From Bradyrhizobium sp. 1(2017) (lineage in GTDB: Bacteria > Pseudomonadota > Alphaproteobacteria > Rhizobiales > Xanthobacteraceae), in contig NZ_CP050022.2 of assembly GCF_011602485.2 (NCBI RefSeq), positions 1,322,001-1,386,000 on the forward strand: DNA of 64,000 nucleotides, in the 5' to 3' direction. The translations under genes were made by a program, and so were the position numbers. The stretch's first letter is position 1. Every line of letters starts with the position of its first letter. The notes under the pieces are model-generated. The model was not told where the DNA came from. It did not search any database and was given only the letters and a program-made list of their open reading frames with translations. Shown here piece by piece: positions 39,277 to 47,880 of the stretch.

Positions 39277-40859
39277 GCCGCTGGAAACTGGAGCTCGAAC
39301 GCCGCGCCCTCGTCGGTCGGCGTGAGCCTGATCGAGCCGCCATGGCTCGCCATCACCGCGCGTGCAATCGCCAGCCCCATCCCCGTACCGCCCTGGTCGC
39401 GACGGGTGGTGAAGAAGGCGTCGAAGATCCGGTCGCGGTTGGGCGCCGAGATCGGCTCGCCGTCATTGGTCACCGTCAGCTGCAGGGTCGTGCGTTGGTC
39501 CACCGCCTCCAGCCTGATCGTCCTTGCCTTGTGCCGCATCGCGTTGTCGGCCAGATGCGACAGCACGATCAGCGCCTTCTCGCCGGACATGCCGACCGCC
39601 CGGTCGAGGCTGCCACTGGCCAGGATCTCGCTTTCCGGAAACCGGCTCCTGAGGTCGACGATGACGGGGGCGAGCTCCGTGCGCTCGTTCTGCGGCAGGC
39701 TCTCGGCGCGGGCGAGCTCGCGCAGCCGCTGCGCCATTGCCTCCAGCCGCTGGGTATCCGACAGGATGTTGGTGATGAAGGTGGTCTGCTCGGCCGGCGT
39801 CAGGCTGCCCGATTTACCCTGAAGTGAATCCTGCAGCAGCTCGGCCGCGCCCTTGATCGAGGTCAGCGGCGATTTCAGCTCGTGGGTGAGGTGCGCCGAG
39901 AACGTCGCGATATAGTCGGAGCGGCGCGCCAGCTGCTCGGCCATGCCGAGGAAGCTGTGCGAGAGCTGGGCGAATTCGCGCGTGCCGTAATGCCGCAGCG
40001 GCCGGAATGCCTCGCGGTCGCCGCGGCCGATTCTGGCGGCGCGGTCGATCAGCTCGCGCATCGGCAGCGTGATGGTGCGGGAGAACACGAGGCCGATCGC
40101 GATCGTACCCAGGATCACGGCGAGGCCGGCCAGCACGAACTTGCCGCGTTCCTGGTAGAGATGGTCAAAAATGTTGCTAGGCGTGCGCGTGGTGTAGATC
40201 ACCCCGGCGACGCGGTTGTTGACGATGACCGGCATCGCCGAGAACACGTGCACGCCGAGGCCGCGGCTGAAGGAGTAGATCGGCGGCGGCGGCTTGTCCG
40301 GCACGCGATTGCGCAAGGTCGCGCGGTATTGCCCGTGGAGGGCGTCCGCGACCTCCTCGATATGGGCCAGCGACTGCCCGACCTCCTGGCGCCCTGCGAT
40401 CACCACGCCCTGCGGATCGAGGATGCGGAAGCCCGCCAGCGTCACCTTCTGGGTCTCGCGGATGATCGGCGTCAGCCTGGCGCCGATCTCGACATAGGCC
40501 TGCTCCGCCGGCCGGACTGCTGCCTGCGCATCCGGCCGCCGCCGCAGCAGGTCGTTGGCGGTGAGATCAAGCGCCGGACGGATCGGGGTGACCTGGTCGC
40601 CGGGATCGGGCAAGACACCCGGCGGTACCTCGGCGCCGAGCGTGAGGCCGCCGTCGAGCCTTGCCGTGACCTCCTGGGCGTAGATCGTCGCGAGCACCCG
40701 GCTCTGCGCGATCAGCTCGGCCTGGGTCTGGCGGATGAGCTGGTTGTCATAGAGGCGGAAGAAGAACAGCCCCACCAGCGGCAGCACGCCGACGGTGGTC
40801 AGCACCGTGAAGATGACGAGGCCCAGCGACGGCCGCCATTTGTCTGGCGCCGCGCTCAT
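39273..40859 (-). CDS. Sensor histidine kinase (CreC-like organisation)
   Basis: A 528-residue inner-membrane kinase. TM1 at about 13-36, a periplasmic sensor of some 200 residues, TM2 near 240-260 (GKFVLAGLAVILGTIAIGLV), HAMP, then HisKA with the phospho-His in SAHLTHELKSPLTSIKG. The ATPase follows, with the N box LSHLADNAMRH and G box GGTGMGLAIARAV. The start overlaps the regulator's stop codon as ATGA (40856-40859), so translation is coupled. The cognate regulator and a DUF4173-type membrane protein precede it. The signal is unknown. Confidence 0.93.
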   Translation of the reverse strand: MSAAPDKWRPSLGLVIFTVLTTVGVLPLVGLFFFRLYDNQLIRQTQAELIAQSRVLATIYAQEVTARLDGGLTLGAEVPPGVLPDPGDQVTPIRPALDLTANDLLRRRPDAQAAVRPAEQAYVEIGARLTPIIRETQKVTLAGFRILDPQGVVIAGRQEVGQSLAHIEEVADALHGQYRATLRNRVPDKPPPPIYSFSRGLGVHVFSAMPVIVNNRVAGVIYTTRTPSNIFDHLYQERGKFVLAGLAVILGTIAIGLVFSRTITLPMRELIDRAARIGRGDREAFRPLRHYGTREFAQLSHSFLGMAEQLARRSDYIATFSAHLTHELKSPLTSIKGAAELLQDSLQGKSGSLTPAEQTTFITNILSDTQRLEAMAQRLRELARAESLPQNERTELAPVIVDLRSRFPESEILASGSLDRAVGMSGEKALIVLSHLADNAMRHKARTIRLEAVDQRTTLQLTVTNDGEPISAPNRDRIFDAFFTTRRDQGGTGMGLAIARAVMASHGGSIRLTPTDEGAAFELQFPAA

Positions 40860-41560
40860 GCCGCTGTCTCGCAGCGGCCGAGCTTGAAGCCGACGCCGTG
40901 GATGGTCTCGATGACGTTGTCGCAAGCCAGCGCAGCCAGCTTGGCGCGGATGTTACGGATGTGGCTGTCGATGGTGCGGTCGGAGACCTGGATGTTGAGC
41001 TGATAGGCCGCCCGCATCAGCTGCTCGCGATTGAACACCGAGGTCGGTCGGGTCAGGAACGCGCGCAAGATGCCGAACTCGATCGCGGTCAGTTTCAGCG
41101 GCGTGCCGGCGAAGGACGCCAGGTGCTGCTCTGGATCGATCAGGAGGCTGCCTTGCGTCAGCGTGGCCGGGCCGGCCTTGATCTCGCCGTTGCGTGGACC
41201 AAGCCTGCGCAGGATGACGTTGACCCGCGCGACCAGCTCGCGCGGGCTGAACGGTTTTGTCACGTAATCGTCGCCGCCGATCTCGAGGCCCAGGATGCGG
41301 TCGATCTCCTCGTCGCGCGCCGACAGGAACAGGATCGGCACGTCCGAGCCCTTGCGGATCTCGCGGCAGACGTCGAGGCCGTCGAACTCGGGCATGCCGA
41401 TGTCGAGCACGATCAGGTCGGGCTTGTCGGCGGCAAAGCGGGCGAGCGCCTCCTTGCCGTCGCGCGCCTCGATCACGTCCATGCCGGCCTTCCTGAGGGC
41501 GACGCGGATGACCTCGCGGATATGGCCTTCGTCGTCGACGATGAGAATGCGATGCGCCAA
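40856..41560 (-). CDS. OmpR-family response regulator
   Basis: A 234-residue regulator. Receiver: acidic pair in ILIVDDEGHI, phospho-Asp in LIVLDIGMPEFDGLD, Thr/Ser in LFLSARDEE and Lys in VTKPFSPREL. The C-terminal winged helix is complete (FGILRAFLTRPTSVFNREQL, DRTIDSHIRNIRAKL, VIETIHGVGFKL). The start is TTG at 41560, with GGAGAG 5 bases upstream; upstream in-frame there is no ATG or GTG close by. It overlaps the end of the DUF4173-type gene by 88 bases and the kinase start by four. Confidence 0.92.
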   Translation of the reverse strand: MAHRILIVDDEGHIREVIRVALRKAGMDVIEARDGKEALARFAADKPDLIVLDIGMPEFDGLDVCREIRKGSDVPILFLSARDEEIDRILGLEIGGDDYVTKPFSPRELVARVNVILRRLGPRNGEIKAGPATLTQGSLLIDPEQHLASFAGTPLKLTAIEFGILRAFLTRPTSVFNREQLMRAAYQLNIQVSDRTIDSHIRNIRAKLAALACDNVIETIHGVGFKLGRCETAA

Positions 41561-43077
41561 GAAACTCTCCGTGACCTCGTCAGCCCGCCGGCCTGAGCTT
41601 TCGCCTGGTTGTCCAGCCTGCGCTGGAGCCGCCAGTTGCGAAAGCTCCAGCTTCGCCACGCCAGGTCCTGACGCTGCTGTTCTACAAGGCGGTCGCGGCG
41701 GGGCACAAGGCAGCCCTCCCTGGCGGCGGGCCGCAGTGCAAGCGCCTTGTCGATGGCGGGCACCGCCTGTGGCCCGAGCGTCAGGAGATAGTCGATGTCG
41801 ATCTGCACGCCTTTCCCCGATACTTCCCGGCTGTGGGCGACATTGTAGTCGGCGATAAGGGCGTCGAAGTTCACGAGCGAGCAGCCATAGAGCGCGATCG
41901 TCAACGCGATCAAATTGGCGCCGATCAGCCATTGGTTGGACCTGTCGAGCACGATGCGCGCGACGATCAGGATCAGGCCGAGCGCCACCAGCCCCATCCA
42001 GATGAAGGCCGCGATGCGCCAATAGGTCAGCATGTAGATGTCGACATAGAGATCGAGCCGGCGGATGGACGAGGCAACCAGAAGCACGTTCTGTCCCACC
42101 CAGAGATAGACCAGCGGCCGGATCACCCTCGATTTTTCGGCCGGGCCGCCCGGACGCATCGCCACCAGCACGAAAGCGGCGGCGATCAGCGCGGTCGCGA
42201 TCAGCGGATAGGCGCCGCGATGGGCATAGGCGGCGTAGGTCAAATTGTCGGGCAGCGCCGCATGGCCCCAGAGATAAATCCCGTCGAGGATCGATTGCGC
42301 GGCGAACAGCAGGTTGAACAAGATCAGCGAGCGCAGGATGGTGGACGGGCCCAGGAGCTCGGCCGGGACGACCGGCGCCCGAGGCTCCGGTTCGGCGGCA
42401 TCGGTTGCGGCGGCAACAGCGGCCTTCTTGCTTTGCCACCGCACATGGATGAAGGGCCAGACCAGCGCCAGCATCGAGGTCCAGAACAGCACGCGCCAGA
42501 CACTGACATATTCCAGGACGAGCTTCGGATTGAGCAGGGACACCCATTGCTCGATCACCGGATTGGCCGCCGCGAACAGCGCGACGAACACCGTGCTCAG
42601 GATCATCGGCAGCAGCCAGAGCGCGATGCCACGGGTAAAGGCCGACCAGTTCAAGACCTGAAGCGCTTCGGGGAAGAACCGCAAGAAGCCGGACAGAACG
42701 AAGCTACGAAGTGCGCGTGCGCGATTCGCCAGCCCGGTCGTCTCCGGATTGGTCGCGAGCAGCAAGGCGATGAGCAGCGCCGCGATGAGGATCAGGAACG
42801 AGAGCATGTTGAGCTGTTCCACGACCGGTGCGAGGCCGAGCGCGACGAACGCGCCTCCGGTCGCGGCGCGCCGAAGATTGAGCGTTGCGTGGTTGGCCAG
42901 CAGCGAGGCGCAGGCGATTGCGGTCGCAAAGACCGCGAGCGAGAGCCCGATTCGTTGCCCGTAGAACAGCCAGTCGGCGAGGGCGGCGAGCAGCAGCGCC
43001 ATTGCGAGCTTGGCCGACAGCGCGGAAGGCCTGATCGGCTGAATGTTTGTCGTCGAGGTCGAAGCCAGGCTCGTCAT
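41473..43077 (-). CDS. Polytopic DUF4173/DUF4153-type inner-membrane protein
   Basis: A 534-residue protein with about a dozen hydrophobic helices; the pattern of PxLxxAA-rich helices, the LEYVSVWRVLFWTSMLALVW and YLWGHAALPDNLTYAAYAHRGAYPL region (shown in part) matches the DUF4173 family. The last 100 residues are soluble. The final 28 codons are read from the start of the response-regulator gene in another frame; one base change near 41590 could have removed an earlier stop. It is the first gene of a three-gene operon with the two-component system and may be its signal-transducing partner or target. Confidence 0.85.
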   Translation of the reverse strand: MTSLASTSTTNIQPIRPSALSAKLAMALLLAALADWLFYGQRIGLSLAVFATAIACASLLANHATLNLRRAATGGAFVALGLAPVVEQLNMLSFLILIAALLIALLLATNPETTGLANRARALRSFVLSGFLRFFPEALQVLNWSAFTRGIALWLLPMILSTVFVALFAAANPVIEQWVSLLNPKLVLEYVSVWRVLFWTSMLALVWPFIHVRWQSKKAAVAAATDAAEPEPRAPVVPAELLGPSTILRSLILFNLLFAAQSILDGIYLWGHAALPDNLTYAAYAHRGAYPLIATALIAAAFVLVAMRPGGPAEKSRVIRPLVYLWVGQNVLLVASSIRRLDLYVDIYMLTYWRIAAFIWMGLVALGLILIVARIVLDRSNQWLIGANLIALTIALYGCSLVNFDALIADYNVAHSREVSGKGVQIDIDYLLTLGPQAVPAIDKALALRPAAREGCLVPRRDRLVEQQRQDLAWRSWSFRNWRLQRRLDNQAKAQAGGLTRSRRVSWRIAFSSSTTKAISARSSASPSGRPAWT

Positions 43078-43265
43078 GTCCAGAAGATTCTCCGTGAAGG
43101 GTGGCATCACGAATTCTGAACGGCGCTTGTGCAGAAGGCGGGATCGTCGCCTGCACGGTTTCAGGAGTTTCTTGCAGTTTTCGTGCAGGCGCGCTTTTGC
43201 CTCTCGCGCAGCGCCAACCGCTTTGATAGGTGCGAAGCATTCGCCCCAATCGTGTGTGACGCATC

Positions 43266-44642
43266 ATGCAATTCCTCAAGCGCTTCGGTCTCATCCTGCT
43301 CTGGGTCGCCGCACCGCTCGCCGCATTCGCGGCCGCGAACAAGAATGATCCTTATCTGCTCGTGCTGCGTGGCGCCGGAAACATCGTGCTTGTCGTCGCA
43401 AGCGTCCTGATCGTCATCGTCCTGCTTCGCCGCGGGCGCTGGCGCAGTACGGCGGGCAAGCTCCTCGTCATGCTCTGGTGCCTGCCGCCGCTGTTGATGT
43501 CGGCGGCGCATGTGAGGTTCGAGCTGCGCAAGCACGATGTCCTCGCCGCGAGCCCCGCCGAGGCGCGGCAGCTCGGACCTCACTTCATGGTAGGCTATTC
43601 CTCGTTTCCGGAGATCGCGCGCCTTGCCGAGCAGGGATTGATCGGCGGCGTCTACGTCACCCGGCACAACATCCGGGGACGGACGGTCGAGGCGCTGCGT
43701 GCCGAGATCGCGGCGCTCCAGGACAAGCGACGGGCGGCCGGCCTGCCACCGCTGGTCGTCGCCGCGGACCAGGAGGGCGGTATCGTCGGCCATCTCGCGC
43801 CGCCGCTGACCAAGGTGCCGGCGCTGGCGACGCTCGCCGGGCTCGCGCCGGACCACCAGCAGGAGAAAGCCGAAGAGTTCGGCCGCATTCACGGGCGCGA
43901 GCTCGCAGGGCTCGGCGTCAATCTCAATCTCGCGCCGGTGCTCGACCTCAAGCCGCCGCCGAGGCGCAACCGCCTCGATTTCCACACCCTGATCGGGCAA
44001 CGCGCGATCGCGACCGATCCCGCAGTCGTCAGCACGATCGCGAGCGCCTATGTGCGCGGGCTGGAGGAATCCGGTGTGGGTGCCACGCTGAAGCATTTTC
44101 CCGGCATCGGCCGCGTGCACGACGACACGCATCATTTCAGCGCCAACCTCGATACGCCGGTGACGGAGCTGGAAGCAACGGACTGGCTTCCGTTCCGGCA
44201 GGTGCTGTCGCATTCGCGCAGCGCCCTCATGGTCGGTCATGTCACGCTGACCGCCGTCGATCCCGATCGCGCCGTTTCGCATTCGAAGCGCGTCGTCCAA
44301 GGGATCCTTCGTGACACGTGGAGCTATCAGGGCGTGGTGATGACCGACGATCTCGTCATGGGCGCGATCTACCAGAACGACGTCTGCAAGGCCGTGGTCG
44401 AGGCGATCAATGCCGGCGTCGATTTGCTGCTGGTCGCCTATGACGGCGTGCAGTTCTACCGCGTCTTCGCCTGCGCCCTGGACGGATCGCGGCGGGGCAA
44501 GCTCGACGCGGCGATGCTGCGCGCGAGCGAGGCGCGGCTCGAAAGAGGTTTTCCGGGCGCGCAGACGCGCGCCGTCTCACTCAGCCGACGTCCGCTTGAG
44601 ACGACGCGGACCGCCCCGCGCGCGCCGGCGAAGGGCGGTTGA
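43266..44642 (+). CDS. Membrane-anchored glycoside hydrolase family 3 (NagZ-like) protein
   Basis: A 458-residue beta-N-acetylhexosaminidase-type enzyme. Two or three N-terminal hydrophobic segments (about 8-24, 38-54 and 68-80) precede a GH3 barrel. The NagZ dyad motif is intact as KHFPGIGRVHDDTHH (about 276-290) and the nucleophile is in VMTDDLVMGAI (Asp361 or 362). Soluble NagZ removes GlcNAc from muropeptides and has about 340 residues; this one carries a 100-residue membrane part instead. It is divergent from the DUF4173-type/two-component operon, which suggests a cell-wall link. Confidence 0.88.
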   Translation: MQFLKRFGLILLWVAAPLAAFAAANKNDPYLLVLRGAGNIVLVVASVLIVIVLLRRGRWRSTAGKLLVMLWCLPPLLMSAAHVRFELRKHDVLAASPAEARQLGPHFMVGYSSFPEIARLAEQGLIGGVYVTRHNIRGRTVEALRAEIAALQDKRRAAGLPPLVVAADQEGGIVGHLAPPLTKVPALATLAGLAPDHQQEKAEEFGRIHGRELAGLGVNLNLAPVLDLKPPPRRNRLDFHTLIGQRAIATDPAVVSTIASAYVRGLEESGVGATLKHFPGIGRVHDDTHHFSANLDTPVTELEATDWLPFRQVLSHSRSALMVGHVTLTAVDPDRAVSHSKRVVQGILRDTWSYQGVVMTDDLVMGAIYQNDVCKAVVEAINAGVDLLLVAYDGVQFYRVFACALDGSRRGKLDAAMLRASEARLERGFPGAQTRAVSLSRRPLETTRTAPRAPAKGG

Positions 44643-44652
44643 ACGTGGTGCG

Positions 44653-44799
44653 TCACTGTTCGGCCTGCTCCAGCGCCGCGCGCATCAGCGCGAGCATTCG
44701 TTGATACGCTCGACCTGGTTTCTCGGTCTCGATCGTTCTGCGAAGGCGCAAGAATGCATCCGCGCCAGGCAGCCGACGACCGTTCGTTCCTAAGGCGTC
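44653..44799 (-). pseudogene. Possible remnant of a gene's 3' end
   Basis: In the 290-bp gap between convergent genes, a 48-codon frame bounded by two stops reads as protein-like sequence ending RAYQRMLALMRAALEQAEQ, but has no start codon near its beginning and no ribosome site. It may be the tail of a lost gene. Family unknown. Confidence 0.25.
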
Positions 44800-44931
44800 T
44801 CAAGATTGAATCCGTGGTTGGACTCACGTCTACCAAGCAGCGCGCTGGCTTTCCACGAAGGCTAAGCGCGGGCATCGATACGAAAGGCGAAATTTGGCCA
44901 GCCTCCGCCAACAGCTTCGCTGCGCCGGCCG

Positions 44932-45540
44932 TTACGTCGCGCGGGCGGCCAGCCCATCCAGCATCGCGCGCACGAGGCCTGCGATCTCCTTGCGCAGCTC
45001 CGGCAGCGGCACGGCGACCAGCTTCTGTTCCAACCCCAGCGCCACCATGCCATGGACCGCCGAGAACAGGCTGCGCGCGGTGATGCTCAGCTCCTCCGGG
45101 CTGCGCTTTGGCAGCAGCGCGGCCAGCGGCTGATAGATGTGGCGGAAGAGCTGCATCTGGTCGTCGATCGACCAGTCGGGGACGATCTTGTCGGCCTCCA
45201 TGCGGTGCTCGAACAGCGCGCGCCAGAGCTGGAGATTCTCGGCAGCGAAATCGCAATAGGCGATTGCGATGCGGACCAGAGCTTCCCGCGGCGATGGCTC
45301 GCCCGCGCTTTCGGCGGTGCTGAGTGCCTCGTCGAGCCGAAGCAGCGTGCGCGAGCCGACGCGCAGGATCAGCTCGTCCACGTCGGCGACGAGATTATAG
45401 ACCGCGCCATTGGCACAGCCGATCTCGCGGGCAAGATCGCGGGTCTTCAGGCCCGCCAATCCCCGTTCAGCGATCATCCGTTCCGCCGCCAGAATTAGGT
45501 CAGACCGCAATTTCTTACGTCTTTCCAGCGCTTTAGACAT
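44932..45540 (-). CDS. TetR family transcriptional repressor
   Basis: A 202-residue regulator. N-terminal HTH: LRSDLILAAERMIAERGLAG, KTRDLAREIGCANGAVYNLV with the usual Tyr-Asn. The ligand-binding helices follow, with a WHG-like TetR C-terminal pattern (VRIAIAYCDFAAENLQLWRALFEHR). ATG 45540 starts MSKALERRKK; the frame opens 15 codons earlier within the operator and is not needed. It is divergent from pspA-yiaA, with strong palindromes between, so it most likely represses that operon and itself. Confidence 0.92.
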   Translation of the reverse strand: MSKALERRKKLRSDLILAAERMIAERGLAGLKTRDLAREIGCANGAVYNLVADVDELILRVGSRTLLRLDEALSTAESAGEPSPREALVRIAIAYCDFAAENLQLWRALFEHRMEADKIVPDWSIDDQMQLFRHIYQPLAALLPKRSPEELSITARSLFSAVHGMVALGLEQKLVAVPLPELRKEIAGLVRAMLDGLAARAT

Positions 45541-45555
45541 TCTTAACCATTCTCG

Positions 45556-45625
45556 TGAGCGTTGTTCAAAAAATATCTTGAGCAATGCTCAAGATATGCT
45601 ACAAAGCACCTGTGAGCAATGCTCA
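45556..45625. promoter_or_regulatory. Palindromic TetR operators between tetR-type gene and pspA
   Basis: A perfect 25-bp palindrome lies at 45573-45597 with core TGAGCAATGCTCA. The same 13-bp core recurs perfectly at 45613-45625, and a weaker TGAGCGTTGTTCA at 45556-45568. All three lie between the divergent starts; the second is 17 bases before the pspA start. Repeated identical cores show sequence-specific binding, almost certainly by the adjacent TetR protein. Confidence 0.85.
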
Positions 45626-45641
45626 TAACAGGGAGCAACCA

Positions 45642-46337
45642 ATGTTCAAGACCGTCGTGACCCTTTTCCGCGGCAGCGTGGCCGCCGCGGGCGAGGAACT
45701 GGAAGACCGGACCGCCCTTCTGATCCTCGACCAGCAGATGCGCGATGCGGCTGCGGCCGTCGAGCGCAGCAAGCGCACGCTGGCGCTGGCGATCGCCCAG
45801 GACCAGCAAGAAGGCCGCAAGCTGGAAACGACCAATGCGCGCATCGCCGATCTCGAGACCCGTGCCGTCGCGGCACTCGACGGCGGCCGCGAGGACCTCG
45901 CCAAGGACGCCGCCGAAGCCATCGCCGCCCTTGAGGCCGATCGCGATGCGGCGATGACGGCGCGCGCGCTGTTCGCGACCGAGATCGCCCGGCTGAAGCG
46001 CCACGTCGCCACCGCGCAGGTCCGCATCACCGAGCTCGACCGTGGCCGCCGGATCGCCCGTGCCTCGGAGGCGGTGCGCTCGCTTCGCCGCAGCGGCATC
46101 GAGGCGGCACGTCCCTACGAATCCACATTGCCGGAGGCGGAGGGCACCCTGAGGCGTCTGCGCGAGCGGCAGATGGAGGCTCAGGCCGCCGACGAGGCCC
46201 TGGTCGAGCTCGACGCGGCCACCGGTCCGCTCGCCACCGCCGAGAGATTGGCCGAACAGGGCTTCGGCCCCCGGCTCAAGACGACCGCAGACGACGTGCT
46301 GGCGCGGTTGAAGTCCAAGCGAATGCCGGCAGCCTGA
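45642..46337 (+). CDS. pspA: PspA/IM30 family envelope-stress protein
   Basis: A 231-residue protein that is one long coiled coil. The start MFKTVVTLFRGSVAAAGEEL is the amphipathic membrane-binding helix; LILDQQMRDAAAAVERSKRT and the Ala/Glu/Arg heptads match PspA/IM30 (ESCRT-III-like). It would polymerise on damaged inner membrane. There is no pspF, pspB or pspC nearby; control seems to be by the TetR repressor. GGGAG lies 8 bases before the ATG. It forms an operon with yiaA, 52 bases downstream. Confidence 0.92.
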   Translation: MFKTVVTLFRGSVAAAGEELEDRTALLILDQQMRDAAAAVERSKRTLALAIAQDQQEGRKLETTNARIADLETRAVAALDGGREDLAKDAAEAIAALEADRDAAMTARALFATEIARLKRHVATAQVRITELDRGRRIARASEAVRSLRRSGIEAARPYESTLPEAEGTLRRLRERQMEAQAADEALVELDAATGPLATAERLAEQGFGPRLKTTADDVLARLKSKRMPAA

Positions 46338-46389
46338 TCTCAATCGCGATTTCGACCCCAATCATCATTTGAACCATTAGGAGACCATC

Positions 46390-46665
46390 ATGAACCAGAA
46401 CGGCCAGCCCCACAGCAGCGCCTGGGTGAGCTTCACTTACGCGTCCTTCGCGGCCTCCGCCTTCCTTGTCGCCATCGGCATCTTCTTCCTGCCGATCGAC
46501 CTCTGGATGAAGGGCTATCTCACCATGGGCATCGTCATGCTGATCCAGACCTGCATCACGCTGACCAAGACCGTGCGCGACAATCACGAGAGCAGCCGCC
46601 TCGTGAACCGCATCGAGGATGCCAAGGCCGAGCGGTTGCTGATGGAGGTTTCCAAGGCGGCCTGA
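46390..46665 (+). CDS. yiaA: YiaA/YiaB family two-helix inner-membrane protein
   Basis: A 91-residue protein with two hydrophobic helices (AASAFLVAIGIFFLPIDLWM and GYLTMGIVMLIQTCITLTKT) and a polar C-terminal helix (RDNHESSRLVNRIEDAKAER). This is the YiaA/YiaB (YiaAB) domain, inner-membrane proteins often found beside PspA. AGGAG precedes the ATG. It is the second gene of the TetR-controlled unit and could be the membrane anchor or partner of this PspA. Confidence 0.9.
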   Translation: MNQNGQPHSSAWVSFTYASFAASAFLVAIGIFFLPIDLWMKGYLTMGIVMLIQTCITLTKTVRDNHESSRLVNRIEDAKAERLLMEVSKAA

Positions 46666-46696
46666 GCAGAGCCTCAGGGAAGCTGCATGAAATTTC

Positions 46697-46726
46697 GGGC
46701 AGCGGATGCCGGAGCATCCGCTGCCC
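46697..46726 (+). terminator. Hairpin ending the pspA-yiaA operon
   Basis: GGGCAGCGGATGC, loop CGGA, GCATCCGCTGCCC: a perfect 13-bp stem 32 bases after the yiaA stop. There is no T-run, so it may slow or protect the transcript rather than fully stop it. Confidence 0.65.
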
Positions 46727-46854
46727 CACCGCATCTCCATCATTTGCCGTGATTGCCGCAACATATCCTTTACCCTCTCGCCGCCAGAAGAAATCGTCCT
46801 CATCGCTCATTAATCGCCGCGCGCGACAACCGGCGCGATCACGGGCGGGCTTGC

Positions 46855-47880
46855 ATGGCAGATCCTGAGAGCGAACCAAGCTGGCGACGTCTGCGTGGGG
46901 CCGCCGGACGGCTGTGCGGCCATGCGGCGTTCTGGTTCCAGGCCCTTGCACAGCCGACCATCGATCTCAGCCTGCGTACCCATCCCGGTCACATGACCCG
47001 GATCATCGAAAGTCCGGGCCTGTCGCTGCCGCGGGACGAACTCGACCGGCTGATCGCGCAGCTGCGGATGGTCGCAGCCAAGACGCTTCCCGCCGACGAG
47101 CTGACCTACGGCATCTTCTCCGGCGAGCGCGAGCGGCTATCCCGTGCCATCGTCACGCTGATCTCCGAAGAGAGCACGGGACACCCGGTCGCCTTCAACG
47201 CGTTGTCGGTGATGCGGGTCGAACTCGACGGCGCGTCCGTCGACGTCACCCATCTCGGCCTCGTGACGGTCGATCCCGACGCGCGCGGGCAGGGGCTGTC
47301 CTGGGTGCTCTACGGCCTGACCACGCTCGTGCTGTTTCTGCGCGACGGCCTGCGCCCGCGCTGGATCTCGAACGTCACCCAGGTGCCGTCGGTGGTCGGC
47401 ATGGTCAGCGAGACCTTTTCCGAGGTTTATCCGTCGCCGCGTCCCGGAGCGCGGCAGAGCTTCGCCCATCTCCAGCTCGCACGTGGCATCATGCGGCAGC
47501 ACCGCGGGGTGTTCGGCGTGGGCGACGGCGCCGGCTTCGATGAGAGCCGTTTCGTGATCACGGATGCCTATACCGGTGGCTCCGATGCGCTGAAGAAGAC
47601 GCTTGCGGACCCCCCGAAGCATCGCGATCCCCTCTATGCCGAGTTTTGCGCACGCGAGCTCGACTATGAGCGCGGCGACGACGTCCTCCAGATCGGATGC
47701 ATCGACCTCGTGGCCGCGCGGGCCTATCTGTTCGAGCAGGTCCCCCACCGCTCACTTCCCAGGCTCCTGGTCGCATCCCTGATCCTCGGATTGCAACGGC
47801 TGGTGCTGCCGGTCATTCACTGGCTCGACGACAGCAGGGCGTTCGGCGCGCTGCGGCCGCGGCAGGAGCGCATCCGATGA
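46855..47880 (+). CDS. GNAT-like acyltransferase-fold protein of unknown function
   Basis: A 341-residue soluble protein. The middle carries VDVTHLGLVTVDPDARGQGL, which has the strand and R-G-Q-G-L pyrophosphate loop of GNAT acetyltransferases, preceded by GHPVAFNALSVMRVEL. The C-terminus has a hydrophobic stretch (LLVASLILGLQRLVLPVIHWL) that may lie on the membrane. I cannot place it in a named GNAT family. Its stop overlaps the start of the next gene as ATGA, so the two products are made together. ATG 46855 is used. Confidence 0.72.
   Translation: MADPESEPSWRRLRGAAGRLCGHAAFWFQALAQPTIDLSLRTHPGHMTRIIESPGLSLPRDELDRLIAQLRMVAAKTLPADELTYGIFSGERERLSRAIVTLISEESTGHPVAFNALSVMRVELDGASVDVTHLGLVTVDPDARGQGLSWVLYGLTTLVLFLRDGLRPRWISNVTQVPSVVGMVSETFSEVYPSPRPGARQSFAHLQLARGIMRQHRGVFGVGDGAGFDESRFVITDAYTGGSDALKKTLADPPKHRDPLYAEFCARELDYERGDDVLQIGCIDLVAARAYLFEQVPHRSLPRLLVASLILGLQRLVLPVIHWLDDSRAFGALRPRQERIR

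Noticed and set aside
41833..43119. Long plus-strand frame antisense to the DUF4173-type gene
   Set aside because: Arg/Asp/Gln-rich shadow translation; the minus-strand frame has clear membrane helices and operon context.
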